Positions 24,443-32,779 are shown, counted from the first letter of the stretch. The stretch is 64,000 bases of DNA from GCA-2715965 sp047608975 (GCA_047608975.1 JBLFYM010000006.1:21136-85135), one strand, 5' to 3'. Notes: generated by a model not told the origin, from the sequence alone. Numbers and translations: made by a program.

Positions 24443-25042
24443 ATGAATCCTGAGCCTCAATCCACTCAATCCAGCTCGGGCGCAACGATTGCGCTGGCGC
24501 TGATCACTTCCGCTTTGCTCGTGCTGTTTCTTTGGAACCTGATAGGCAAGCCCGGACTCCCGGTGAGCCCGCCTGACTATGGCAACCTGCCCCTGGAAGA
24601 TGGCAAAGGTCAGCGGATCAACCTCACTGACTATCAGGGCCCCATCATGTTGCACTTCTTCACTACCTGGTGTGACCAATGTGAAACGATGGCACCGATG
24701 CTCACCGCCACGAGCAAAGCCATGTCGAACGACGTTCAGATCGTCGGTGTGTCATTGGACTTGATTCCGGATTTTCAGTTGGGCGAGGCCAAACTTGAAC
24801 CCGGCCCGCGCACAGTAGAAGTGAATCAATTCGTGAAACAGAACGGCGTGGATTATCCGATTCTATTTGATCGCGACGGCAAATGCGCTGACGTGCTGGA
24901 CGGGTATCAAGTCCCTGTTCACGTGGTGTTCGATTCGAACATGAACATGCTTCGACGTTTCACCGGCAAGCGAAGCGAAGAAAGCCTACGAGCTATTCTA
25001 CGTGCTTGTGTCGAAGAAGACAGGAATCGGCAAGGGCTATGA
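24443..25042 (+). CDS. TlpA-like thioredoxin-fold protein, membrane-anchored
   Basis: 199 residues: an N-terminal transmembrane segment (TIALALITSALLVLFLWNLI) and an extracytoplasmic thioredoxin fold with HFFTTWCDQCETMAP (active CxxC), a cis-Pro region QVPVHVVFD, and the AhpC/TlpA insertion QFVKQNGVDYPILFDRDG. Such proteins reduce or protect cysteines in the periplasm. In this operon it may keep the Cys-rich neighbours (HEAT/TlpA protein, MerC, small exported protein) reduced for metal binding; that is inference. It begins 18 bases after the GTPase gene; its stop overlaps the next start (ATGA). Confidence 0.88.
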   Translation: MNPEPQSTQSSSGATIALALITSALLVLFLWNLIGKPGLPVSPPDYGNLPLEDGKGQRINLTDYQGPIMLHFFTTWCDQCETMAPMLTATSKAMSNDVQIVGVSLDLIPDFQLGEAKLEPGPRTVEVNQFVKQNGVDYPILFDRDGKCADVLDGYQVPVHVVFDSNMNMLRRFTGKRSEESLRAILRACVEEDRNRQGL

Positions 25043-26181
25043 CCATGGACGAACAACCTGCAAAACCTAGATCCCGGGCATTCCGCATTCGCGTATCCAT
25101 TCTCCTGCTGATTGGGCTTGTGGCGCTTACCCAACTTGGACGATTAAATCAGTACGCCGTCACCGAAGGCATCCTGCGATCCCATAGCCCGGACCCTGAG
25201 ATTCTGCATCAACTTCTTGGCGACGCACCAAATCCTGGCCCGCTCATAGCCCGTATCTGGGAGACGGAGAAACTCCCTCATCGCTGGGAGATTATCAATT
25301 ACCTCAACCGCAATCTTGGAGCTCGACCGGAGCTCGTGCCGATCATTGGCAACCTTGTTTTGGAGGCTGCCAATGATCCCGATGTGACCCTGCGCCTCAC
25401 CGCCTTGAACTTGCTTCGCGTACTCGATCACCCGGAATGGCAAGGCATTGCTCAAGCGGCCCTGAATGATCCGGATCCAGTGGTAAACGACATCGCCCGC
25501 GCGGTACTGAAAGACGTCGACAGCGAAATCGAGGTCCCAGTGAAACAGTATCCACACGTGAATCAGGTTCGTGGTTCGCAGTTTGACCATCTCGGCTTCA
25601 ACGACTTCGCTCACCAGCCGTACGCGCTCTCTCAGTTTGAGGGACGACCGATCCTCCTACACTTCTTTGCCACCTGGTCGCCAGAGTGTACTAAGGAAAT
25701 TTCTGACTTGCTCGAACTCCGGAATATTGCCCCCTCCGAATTGATTATCTTAGGTGTGAATATTGATGGCGTTCCCGGCATTCGCCATGATCACTGCGAG
25801 ACCGACTGCGAGACCGACTGCGAGACCGACTGCGAGACCGACTGCGATCACGAGGAGGAGTGCGAACACGACCACGGGTCAGCCACTCTCTCCAATATTT
25901 TCAAGACCGTCGAACGACACGTCATCATCAACGAATACAATTATCCAATCGTGTTCGATACCAACGGCTTGGCCACCGCCCAACTTGAAGGCAGCGAACT
26001 TCCCGTGCACGTCCTCCTCGACTCCGATCATCACCTGCTTCGTCGCTATGCAGGAACACGCAGCGCCCGGATTCACGACCACATCCTCAGGACGCTGCTT
26101 GGAATCGAAGGAACTCCCGCGACAACAAATGAAATGAAACCCGTCCACACCGCATCTCCAGCAAAAAGCCAAGAACCATGA
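25039..26181 (+). CDS. HEAT-repeat plus TlpA-like protein with a Cys/Asp/Glu/His metal-binding insert
   Basis: Started at ATG 25039, overlapping the previous stop; 380 residues. N-terminal transmembrane helix (IRVSILLLIGLVALTQLG), then HEAT-like helical repeats (residues about 60-165, e.g. ANDPDVTLRLTALNLLRVLDHP), then a TlpA-like thioredoxin fold (ILLHFFATWSPECTKEI) where the first Cys of CxxC is replaced by Ser. Inserted in the fold is an extraordinary stretch, DHC, four copies of ETDC, then DHEEECEHDHG, with Cys, Asp, Glu and His in almost every position; this should bind zinc or a similar metal. The partner gene upstream keeps a complete CxxC. I read it as a periplasmic metal-binding or metal-handling protein of the zinc operon. 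I recognise no named family for the whole. Confidence 0.82.
   Translation: MTMDEQPAKPRSRAFRIRVSILLLIGLVALTQLGRLNQYAVTEGILRSHSPDPEILHQLLGDAPNPGPLIARIWETEKLPHRWEIINYLNRNLGARPELVPIIGNLVLEAANDPDVTLRLTALNLLRVLDHPEWQGIAQAALNDPDPVVNDIARAVLKDVDSEIEVPVKQYPHVNQVRGSQFDHLGFNDFAHQPYALSQFEGRPILLHFFATWSPECTKEISDLLELRNIAPSELIILGVNIDGVPGIRHDHCETDCETDCETDCETDCDHEEECEHDHGSATLSNIFKTVERHVIINEYNYPIVFDTNGLATAQLEGSELPVHVLLDSDHHLLRRYAGTRSARIHDHILRTLLGIEGTPATTNEMKPVHTASPAKSQEP
25795..25842 (+). repeat. Four tandem 12-bp units encoding Cys-Glu-Thr-Asp
   Basis: TGCGAGACCGAC is repeated four times without a mismatch, followed by TGCGAT. The perfect identity suggests recent slippage growth, so the number of metal-binding units may vary between strains without shifting the frame. 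Confidence 0.95.
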
Positions 26182-26672
26182 ACCTGGAACCGACACTGCA
26201 AGCCAATGGAACCGATCCTGGCGAGCCACCCACCAGCGCCCCCCGCTCGCGTTGGGACAGGCTTGGCTTCTTCGCATCATCGCTGTGCGCAGTTCATTGC
26301 GTGTGCATGCCGTGGCTGCTCCTGGCTTTGCCATTGCTGGCCGGCACTTGGCTGGTCGATCGCGAAATCGAACGTGGTTTCGTCGTTGCGTCCATTCTGC
26401 TGGCGACTGCATGCACCGTTGGAGGTTGCCGGACGCATGGGAAATGGTGGCTATTGGGATTGCTCGGAGCAGGTGCCACGACGCTGATAGGAGCACACGT
26501 GACCGCACCTCCCACCTGTTGTTCCGAACACCTGAGTTGGCCAAATGCGCTGGGTGCAGCGTTCGGTGGCACTCTCCTCGCCGCTACCCACTTCTTCAAT
26601 CTCCGGCTGCAACGCGGGTGGGCTCCGCCATCCGGCAATCGTTGCGTGGGTACTGAATGTGGATGCGACTAA
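26178..26672 (+). CDS. MerC-domain membrane protein
   Basis: 164 residues with four hydrophobic helices. The opening DRLGFFASSLCAVHCVCMPWLLLALPLL matches the MerC pattern (C-x2-HC-x-x-P in the first helix), and PTCCSEH near residue 112 supplies the second cysteine pair of MerC. MerC proteins move or bind Hg(II) and, in homologs outside mer operons, other thiophilic metals. The start overlaps the preceding stop (ATGA). No MerA or MerR is nearby, so mercury resistance is unlikely and a role with zinc is inferred from the operon. The His/Cys-rich C-terminus (GNRCVGTECGCD) is unusual. Confidence 0.82.
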   Translation: MNLEPTLQANGTDPGEPPTSAPRSRWDRLGFFASSLCAVHCVCMPWLLLALPLLAGTWLVDREIERGFVVASILLATACTVGGCRTHGKWWLLGLLGAGATTLIGAHVTAPPTCCSEHLSWPNALGAAFGGTLLAATHFFNLRLQRGWAPPSGNRCVGTECGCD

Positions 26673-26678
26673 GCTGAC

Positions 26679-27455
26679 ATGAAAAAGATCTGGGCCATTG
26701 CGCGAATTGCATTGTTGGAAATGCTACGCCGTAAGGATGTTTACGTCGTCATCCTCCTCGCTGCCGTGCTCACCGTACTGGCGGCTTCCGTAAATTTCTT
26801 CAACGATGACCGAATCGTAAGATACCTTCGCGAAGTCAGCCTCACGCTGGTTTGGATCGGCTCGCTGGTGCTGGCCGTGATTTCCATTGCCCGCCAATTG
26901 CCAAACGAACACTCCAACAAAACTATCCAACCGCTGCTTGCCAAACCCATCAGCCGCGCCCAACTACTGCTCGGTAAATTTGTGGGCTGTTGGCTGGCCA
27001 ACGGCTTGGCGTTGTTGATCCTGTATTTTCTGTTTTTATCGGCCAGTTCCTTGAAAGGCGGGCAAATCTCCACCGTGGGTTGCCTCCAGGCGTTCTTCCT
27101 GCACTGGTTGTTTCTTGCAATCGTGATCTCGGGCGCATTGCTCGGCTCACTGATATTCACTGCGCCTTCTTCCAACGCGGTTATTGCCCTTATCACCACC
27201 GGGGGACTGCTCTTCGTCGCGCAGCACCTGAACAAGATAGCCCTACGAATGGAGGAACCTGCGCGGACTCTTCTGTATGGAAGCTATTACTTGGTCCCTC
27301 ATCTGGAATGGTACGACACCCGCCTCCTAATCATCCACAATTGGCCCCCGATCTCTTTCACCGCGATCCTGATCGCCATCGCGTACGCCGCGCTCTATTC
27401 GGGGATTCTTATCTTGGTGGCAATTCTGATTTACCGCCGAAAGACGTTCAACTGA
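26679..27455 (+). CDS. ABC-2 type permease, second of two paralogs
   Basis: 258 residues, six membrane helices, with ISIARQLPNEHSNKTIQPLL followed by KPISRAQLLLGKFVGCW as the coupling motif. It is paralogous to the permease at 21488 and, like it, ends with a PHLEWYDTR-type segment before the last helices. No ATPase gene accompanies it on this strand, so it probably pairs with the ATPase at 22305 encoded across the divergent promoter. It is the last gene of the close-packed metal operon; 76 bases separate it from the DUF3450 gene. Confidence 0.85.
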   Translation: MKKIWAIARIALLEMLRRKDVYVVILLAAVLTVLAASVNFFNDDRIVRYLREVSLTLVWIGSLVLAVISIARQLPNEHSNKTIQPLLAKPISRAQLLLGKFVGCWLANGLALLILYFLFLSASSLKGGQISTVGCLQAFFLHWLFLAIVISGALLGSLIFTAPSSNAVIALITTGGLLFVAQHLNKIALRMEEPARTLLYGSYYLVPHLEWYDTRLLIIHNWPPISFTAILIAIAYAALYSGILILVAILIYRRKTFN

Positions 27456-27531
27456 CTGTCCCACACTCGTCGACTAAAATAAATTCAAGGTTGAACTACC
27501 AGTGCGAAAGTTGAGTTAATCTACCCGTCGC

Positions 27532-28317
27532 ATGCTGTCTCGAAGACACATCCTAATTCTGACGATAATCTGCCTCTCTCTGGTGGGAACGGTTCGACGC
27601 GCGTATTCAGCAGAAGCGAATGATGCCGGGCGTTTCGAGGCCGCGCGCCAGACCACGATTCAGTGGATGCAGACCCGCAAGGCGATCAACAAGACGATTC
27701 GCGATTGGGCGGATCAGAAACAATCCTTGGAGCTGACGACCGAACTGCTGAACAAGGAGATCGACGTTCTCGATAAGCAGATCAAGCAGGCAAAGGATGC
27801 GAGCGCTGGAAGCCAGACGTCGCGCGAGGAACTCGAATCCAAGCTCAGGAGTCGAAGCCAATTGCTCGACTACGCTGCCAGGCGTCTGAGTTCGATCGAG
27901 ACGAAGATCGCCGGAATGACCGACATGTTCCCGGCGGTGCTGAAGGAACTCGTCGCTCCCTCAATGCGCAAATTCCCCAAGGCCGACACGCAATCACAGA
28001 TTCCGGTTTCGCAGCGACTGCAGAACCTGCTCACCGTTTTCAACGAAATCGAGAAGTTCAATGCGCAGTTCACCGTCACTCCCGAGATGCACGGTTTGAA
28101 TGGCACGCAGGTCAGGGTGCAGGTGTTGTATCTCGGTTTGGCTCAAGCCTTTTACGTGAGCAAGAGCGGGAAGCTTGGGGGCGTAGGTCGCCCCGGTGCA
28201 GACGGATGGATCTGGACACCCAACAACAAGATCGCGGCTGACATTTCACGGGCGATCCGCGTGTTCAAAGAACAAGCCGCTCCATCTGTGGTAAATCTGC
28301 CAGTGGAGTTGAAATGA
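27532..28317 (+). CDS. DUF3450 periplasmic protein (TtpB-like)
   Basis: 261 residues with a signal peptide (ILILTIICLSLVGTVRRAYSA), a long coiled coil (residues 30-125, rich in K/E/L heptads) and a conserved C-terminal globular part with VLYLGLAQAFYVSKSGKLGG and DGWIWTPN, the DUF3450 hallmark. In Vibrio TonB2 loci a DUF3450 protein is encoded first and takes part in TonB2-dependent transport. The gene is followed in exactly the same order by TtpC-like, ExbB, ExbD, TonB and TPR genes; its stop overlaps the next start. A 76-base gap upstream holds no operator that I can see, so it may be read through from the zinc operon or have its own promoter. Confidence 0.88.
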   Translation: MLSRRHILILTIICLSLVGTVRRAYSAEANDAGRFEAARQTTIQWMQTRKAINKTIRDWADQKQSLELTTELLNKEIDVLDKQIKQAKDASAGSQTSREELESKLRSRSQLLDYAARRLSSIETKIAGMTDMFPAVLKELVAPSMRKFPKADTQSQIPVSQRLQNLLTVFNEIEKFNAQFTVTPEMHGLNGTQVRVQVLYLGLAQAFYVSKSGKLGGVGRPGADGWIWTPNNKIAADISRAIRVFKEQAAPSVVNLPVELK

Positions 28318-29723
28318 AGCCGATCATGCAAATCAGTTTGGTTTTATTGCTCGCGCTCGGAACTTTCGCGTCGATTGGGCACGCTGCGGAAGCTTCATTT
28401 GATGGTGCCTCAGCCTCTGTGCAAGCCGACCTTCGCTCCGCCCAAAAAGAACTCACCGATCTCAATCGAAAGATTGCGAACGAGAAGCTGCCACTCGCCC
28501 GGAAGGTGACCGAGCTGGAATCTTCGACCGCCACCAAACGTGGGGAATTGGAGGCTGCCCGCGCCCAAGCCCGAGATGCGAAGGAAAGCATCAGCGGCTT
28601 GGAATCCGAAAAGGACACCGCCGATCAGGAAGTCGAGTTCGTCACCAGTTCGCTCGCCGAATTCGGACACTTTCTCGAAACCAAGATTCATATCAGCGAA
28701 CTCCGTCAATATGAGGAAGTCATCGAGCAAGCCGAGTCGGTGGCCGACGACGTAAACCTCTCCGATCGTGAACGCCTCGACAAACAACTCGCGCTGCTCG
28801 ACAAGGCAGCCGACCGCATCGGCGAACTCATGGGGGGGCAGATCTTCGAGGGTCAGGCGCTGTCGGCCGAAGGTGAGTTGGACCAAGGGCGCTTCGCGCT
28901 CGCCGGACCGGTTGCTGTTTTCGCAGGAAAGGCCTACGGCAATGTCGGTGTCGCGCAGTTGGAAGTGAACACCCTCGACGCCGTGATCATTCCGATCAAC
29001 GGCGGCCACACCAACCAACTTCGTGAACTCGCCCAAAGCGGCAAAGGCCTGTTTCCCATCGATGCATCCGGCGGCCGCGCGCTGCAGATCCAAGAAAGAC
29101 AGGAAACCTTCGAGGAACACTTACGAAAAGGCGGAGTGGTCATGATTCCAATCCTCGCGCTCGCCGTGCTGGCGGGCTTGATGGGCATCATCAAATGGGT
29201 GCAAGTCGGTTGGCTCCGTGCACCGCTACCGCAAGACGTTGAGCTCATCCTCAAACAACTCGCGACGGATCAAAAAGCGAAAGCCATCGATCATGCCCGC
29301 TCCCTGAAGGGGCCCGCTGGGAATCTCCTCGAAACGGCCATCAACAACGCGAACCAGAAGAAGGAGTTGTTGGAAGAAATGCTCTACGAGCGCGTCCTGC
29401 ACATCCGCCCGCGATTGGAACGCTGGCTTCCTTTCATTGGCCTCACTGCCGCGATCGCCCCGCTGCTCGGATTGCTTGGAACCGTCACCGGCATGATCAA
29501 CACCTTCAAGCTGATCACCATGTTCGGCACCGGCGACGCCAAAACGCTCTCCAGCGGAATTTCCGAAGCGCTCGTCACGACCGAGTGCGGCCTCATCGTC
29601 GCAGTCACGGCCCTGCTCATTCACGCCTTTCTAACCCGCCGAATTCGCGGCTTCATCACCAGTCTGGAACAAGCCGCGGTCGGATTCGTCAACGGCCTCG
29701 CCCTAAGCCGCGATGATCAATGA
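28314..29723 (+). CDS. TtpC-like ExbB/MotA/TolQ proton channel protein with periplasmic extension
   Basis: 469 residues. Signal peptide (ISLVLLLALGTFASIGHA), about 230 residues of periplasmic coiled coil and mixed domain (SVQADLRSAQKELTDLNRKI; PINGGHTNQLRELAQSGKGLFPIDASGG), then the MotA/TolQ/ExbB channel with three helices: MIPILALAVLAGLMGIIKW, LPFIGLTAAIAPLLGLLGTVTGMINTF and TTECGLIVAVTALLIHAF. The periplasmic N-terminal extension is what distinguishes TtpC from plain ExbB. It couples proton flow to TonB together with the next genes. Overlaps the next gene by 11 bases. Confidence 0.92.
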   Translation: MKPIMQISLVLLLALGTFASIGHAAEASFDGASASVQADLRSAQKELTDLNRKIANEKLPLARKVTELESSTATKRGELEAARAQARDAKESISGLESEKDTADQEVEFVTSSLAEFGHFLETKIHISELRQYEEVIEQAESVADDVNLSDRERLDKQLALLDKAADRIGELMGGQIFEGQALSAEGELDQGRFALAGPVAVFAGKAYGNVGVAQLEVNTLDAVIIPINGGHTNQLRELAQSGKGLFPIDASGGRALQIQERQETFEEHLRKGGVVMIPILALAVLAGLMGIIKWVQVGWLRAPLPQDVELILKQLATDQKAKAIDHARSLKGPAGNLLETAINNANQKKELLEEMLYERVLHIRPRLERWLPFIGLTAAIAPLLGLLGTVTGMINTFKLITMFGTGDAKTLSSGISEALVTTECGLIVAVTALLIHAFLTRRIRGFITSLEQAAVGFVNGLALSRDDQ

Positions 29724-30309
29724 CTTTCATCAACATGGCCTTTTGCACGCCTGGCATGACGGCGGCTGTGTGTTGATCCCGCTTTTCTTGCTGGCGCTCT
29801 TCATCGGCTATCACGTTTCCGAGATGCTCATCTACTTTGCACGCAGTGACTGCAAAGACTCGGAGAATACGAAGTGGAACGACTGGATCAAACAACCCGA
29901 TCAAGCCCAGGGAGAAGGGGGCGAAATCATCCGTTACTCTCAAGCAGGCCCGCAGAATGCCTGGTCCGTGCGTGAACGATTTCTCGCCGTGCGCTCCGCC
30001 CGACTTCCACGCCTCAATCAGCGGCTCGTCATGTTGAGTGTTGCCGTCACCGCGGCGCCACTGCTGGGTTTGCTCGGCACGGTACTCGGAATGTTGGAAA
30101 CATTCGAAGCCATCGGTGAAACCAGCGGCAACACTTTGGACCGGATGTCGCACGGAATCTCCGAAGCCCTGATCACCACCGAAGTCGGATTGATCATCGC
30201 GGTCACCGGCTTCTTCGGACTCTACCTGGTGCGCCGCCAACGAAATCGTTTCCGCGAATTCCTCTACCACCTCGAAAACCTCACACTGCAGCACTGCCAG
30301 CAAAGCTGA
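29713..30309 (+). CDS. exbB: ExbB-like MotA/TolQ/ExbB proton channel protein
   Basis: 198 residues, the short ExbB form with three transmembrane helices: CVLIPLFLLALFIGYHVSEML, SVAVTAAPLLGLLGTVLGMLETFEAIG and EALITTEVGLIIAVTGFFGLYLV. The LLGTVxGM and TTExGLIIAV motifs that line the proton path are intact. It forms the inner-membrane motor with ExbD (next gene) and energises TonB. Two ExbB-type subunits in series is characteristic of TonB2-like systems. Confidence 0.92.
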   Translation: MINDFHQHGLLHAWHDGGCVLIPLFLLALFIGYHVSEMLIYFARSDCKDSENTKWNDWIKQPDQAQGEGGEIIRYSQAGPQNAWSVRERFLAVRSARLPRLNQRLVMLSVAVTAAPLLGLLGTVLGMLETFEAIGETSGNTLDRMSHGISEALITTEVGLIIAVTGFFGLYLVRRQRNRFREFLYHLENLTLQHCQQS

Positions 30310-30311
30310 CC

Positions 30312-30722
30312 ATGCAAAGCCGTCGTTATCTCGAAGAAGAGGAGGAACGCAACGAGGTCAACATCTCGCCGTTGATCGACATGGTTTTTATCCTGTTGAT
30401 CTTCTTCATCGTCACGACGGTCTTCGTGGAAGAAACCGGTATCGACGTCGACAAACCGGTTGCCAATACCGCGCGGCAATTGGAGAAAAAGTCCATCCTG
30501 ATCGCGCTCAGTGCCAGCGGACAGATCGTCTACGGCGGACGCGAAATCGGTATTCAAGGCGTGCGCGCCGTCGTCACCCGTCTTTGCGAAAAGCAGGCCA
30601 TGCCGGTAATCCTCCAGGCCGACAAAAGCGTTCACGCCGACCTCATCGTTTCCGTGATGGACGAAGCCAAAGCCGGTGGAGCCAACCAGATCAGTCTCTC
30701 CACGGACTCTCCGGGAAGTTGA
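30312..30722 (+). CDS. exbD: ExbD biopolymer transport protein
   Basis: 136 residues, one N-terminal transmembrane helix containing the proton-carrying aspartate: NISPLIDMVFILLIFFIVTTVF. The periplasmic domain ends with the usual VMDEAKAGGANQISL helix-strand. Partner of the two ExbB-type channel proteins; two bases after the previous stop. Confidence 0.94.
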   Translation: MQSRRYLEEEEERNEVNISPLIDMVFILLIFFIVTTVFVEETGIDVDKPVANTARQLEKKSILIALSASGQIVYGGREIGIQGVRAVVTRLCEKQAMPVILQADKSVHADLIVSVMDEAKAGGANQISLSTDSPGS

Positions 30723-30725
30723 ACC

Positions 30726-31430
30726 ATGACCGCGAATTCCCCAGCAACTGAAGCGAACGCGGTGTATCACGCACCACCCCAGCGTGGTCTGCCATTGGCC
30801 TCGGCTTTGGTCGCGACCGCGTTTGCTGGCGGCATCTTCATTGCGTTTGCCGTCTTCCAGGTTCAGCCGGTTGAACCCGAAGTTCAGGAAAAGGCCCGGC
30901 TCTTCGCGGTCGTCGAGAATCCACCTCCGCCCGTCAAGCAACCGCCGCCGCCGAAAAAGGATCAACGGGTCGAAGACACGCTCCAGGTTCAGGTCAAACC
31001 CGATCTGCAGGTACCGGTTCCGCCACTCAAGCTCAACCAGCTCAACGTAAAGCTCGTTCCTGACTTCAACACCAGGCTCGCCGGAAACTTCGACCTGAAT
31101 TTCCAATCCGTTGGGCCAGGTGTATCCAATTTCGAAGTCTTCGATCTCAGTGAAGTCGACGACCAGCCCCGAGCGCTCTTTGTTCCGCGTCCGACCTATC
31201 CCGTTTCGCTCCGCAAGTCCGGCATCTCCGGGCGGGTCATTATTCAATGCATCATCGATTCCGAGGGCAGTCCGCGAGATCTCAGCATTTACCAATCGAC
31301 CCATCGAGCCTTCAACGCAGCGGCCTTGAATGCCATCAACAAGGCCCGTTTCCAAGCCGCCACCAAGGGCGGGAGAGCCGTCGCCTCGCACGCACAAATT
31401 CCATTCCGCTTCGAAGCTCCAGGGAAATGA
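30726..31430 (+). CDS. tonB: TonB energy transducer
   Basis: 234 residues: transmembrane anchor (ASALVATAFAGGIFIAFAVF), a proline-rich periplasmic linker (NPPPPVKQPPPPKKDQRVED) and a C-terminal TonB domain with PRALFVPRPTYPVSLRKSGISG and GRVIIQCIIDSEGSPRDL, AFNAAALNAINKARFQAA. It transmits motor energy to outer-membrane receptors; the obvious local client is the ZnuD-like receptor at 9832. The stop overlaps the next start. Confidence 0.93.
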   Translation: MTANSPATEANAVYHAPPQRGLPLASALVATAFAGGIFIAFAVFQVQPVEPEVQEKARLFAVVENPPPPVKQPPPPKKDQRVEDTLQVQVKPDLQVPVPPLKLNQLNVKLVPDFNTRLAGNFDLNFQSVGPGVSNFEVFDLSEVDDQPRALFVPRPTYPVSLRKSGISGRVIIQCIIDSEGSPRDLSIYQSTHRAFNAAALNAINKARFQAATKGGRAVASHAQIPFRFEAPGK

Positions 31431-32779
31431 GAATCCTCCGTCACATCCTCCTGATCGCACTGATCGCCCTCCCCGCCAAGGCAATCGATCTCGATTTGAG
31501 CCAGGTATTTCGAACTCCGGAATTCAAAGCCCGCTTCGCTGCCAGCTACGGATTCAACTCCTCCGTCGAACCGACCATCACGCAGGAAGAAAAGCAGCTC
31601 CTCGAAGAAGTCGCAGGCATCTTGGCGACGAACATGCCAGTAGCCAGTATCCGGCTGCTCAAAGCCACCACCGCCAATTCAAGCGCCGCCCTGGACTTCA
31701 CCCTCGGCAACTTCCTCTTCCAACAGAACAAGCTGGAAGATGCAGCCGCTCAATACCGTATCGCATTGAAGAAGATGCCCGACTTCCTGCGAGCCCACAA
31801 AAACCTCGCACTCATCCAATTCCAACAAGCTGATTACAAGAATTCACTGGCCTCCCTCCTCAAGTCACTCGCTCTCGGCGAAGTCGACGAAATGACCTAT
31901 GGACTGATCGGGCATTGCCACTTCCGCCTCGGACACAATGCCTCCGCCGAATCCGCCTACCGCCGCGCTCTGATATTTGGTCCCAACAACGAAAATTGGA
32001 AACAAGGCCTCGCCAGCACCCTGATCGAACAACGCCGTTACGCCGAAGCGGCGACCTGGCTGGAGGAACTCCTTGTGCTCAAGCCCGATCGCCCCGACCT
32101 CTGGCTCGCCCAAGCCGACACCTATCTCGGTCGTGAAGATATCGATCGAGCTGCTGCCAACTATGAACTGCTCCGTCGCATGGGCAAAGCCAGCGCTGGC
32201 AGCCTCCTGAATCTGGGCGACATCTACGTCAACCAAGGCCTTCCAAAGACCGCCGTGGACACCTACGTTGAAGCCTTGTCCAACCCGCCGCTCCCCGACC
32301 TCCACCGTATGATCCGCGTCGCACGGGTCATTCTCGAGCAACAACACCCAAAAGCTTCCAGTCGCTTGGTCACGGCCTTGGAGCAATCCTATCCGTCCAA
32401 AACCGAAGATCTTCTACGTTTGAAATCTCGCATTGCCTTTAGCCAAGGAGATTCCACTGCCGCCACGGCCACGCTCGAATCCCTCCTCGAGCAAAACCCT
32501 ACCGACGGCGAAACCCTGATCCTCTTGGGCGACCACTACGCCGTCCACGAAGAGAAAGAAAAACAAGAACGCGCTGCGCTCCTCTACGAACGCGCCTCCC
32601 GCATCGATGGCTTCGCCGCCCGCGCCATGGTAAAGCAAGCGATCATGCTCGTCCGCCGCAATCAGTTCGAGAAAGCAGTGCTGCTCCTGAAGAACGCACA
32701 GGCGATCGATCCCAAGCCAAACGTCGCCGAGTACCTGGATCGACTCACGCGGGTCCTTGCCATATCCGACCAACCTTGA
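31427..32779 (+). CDS. TPR-repeat periplasmic protein, last gene of the TonB2-like cluster
   Basis: 450 residues from ATG 31427, which overlaps the tonB stop (ATGA). Signal peptide (ILRHILLIALIALPAKA) and then a long series of tetratricopeptide repeats (e.g. FTLGNFLFQQNKLEDAAAQYRIALKKMPD; GLIGHCHFRLGHNASAESAYRRALIFGPNN; GLASTLIEQRRYAEAATWLEELLVLKP). The matching Vibrio TonB2 clusters also end in a TPR gene. It probably scaffolds the TonB complex in the periplasm. Confidence 0.88.
   Translation: MRILRHILLIALIALPAKAIDLDLSQVFRTPEFKARFAASYGFNSSVEPTITQEEKQLLEEVAGILATNMPVASIRLLKATTANSSAALDFTLGNFLFQQNKLEDAAAQYRIALKKMPDFLRAHKNLALIQFQQADYKNSLASLLKSLALGEVDEMTYGLIGHCHFRLGHNASAESAYRRALIFGPNNENWKQGLASTLIEQRRYAEAATWLEELLVLKPDRPDLWLAQADTYLGREDIDRAAANYELLRRMGKASAGSLLNLGDIYVNQGLPKTAVDTYVEALSNPPLPDLHRMIRVARVILEQQHPKASSRLVTALEQSYPSKTEDLLRLKSRIAFSQGDSTAATATLESLLEQNPTDGETLILLGDHYAVHEEKEKQERAALLYERASRIDGFAARAMVKQAIMLVRRNQFEKAVLLLKNAQAIDPKPNVAEYLDRLTRVLAISDQP

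Noticed and set aside
25795..25860. CRISPR-like array
   Set aside because: The 12-bp repeats have no spacers and are in frame inside a coding region.
26178..26672. Mercury resistance locus
   Set aside because: Only MerC is present; MerR, MerT, MerP and MerA are absent, and the operon context is zinc-like.
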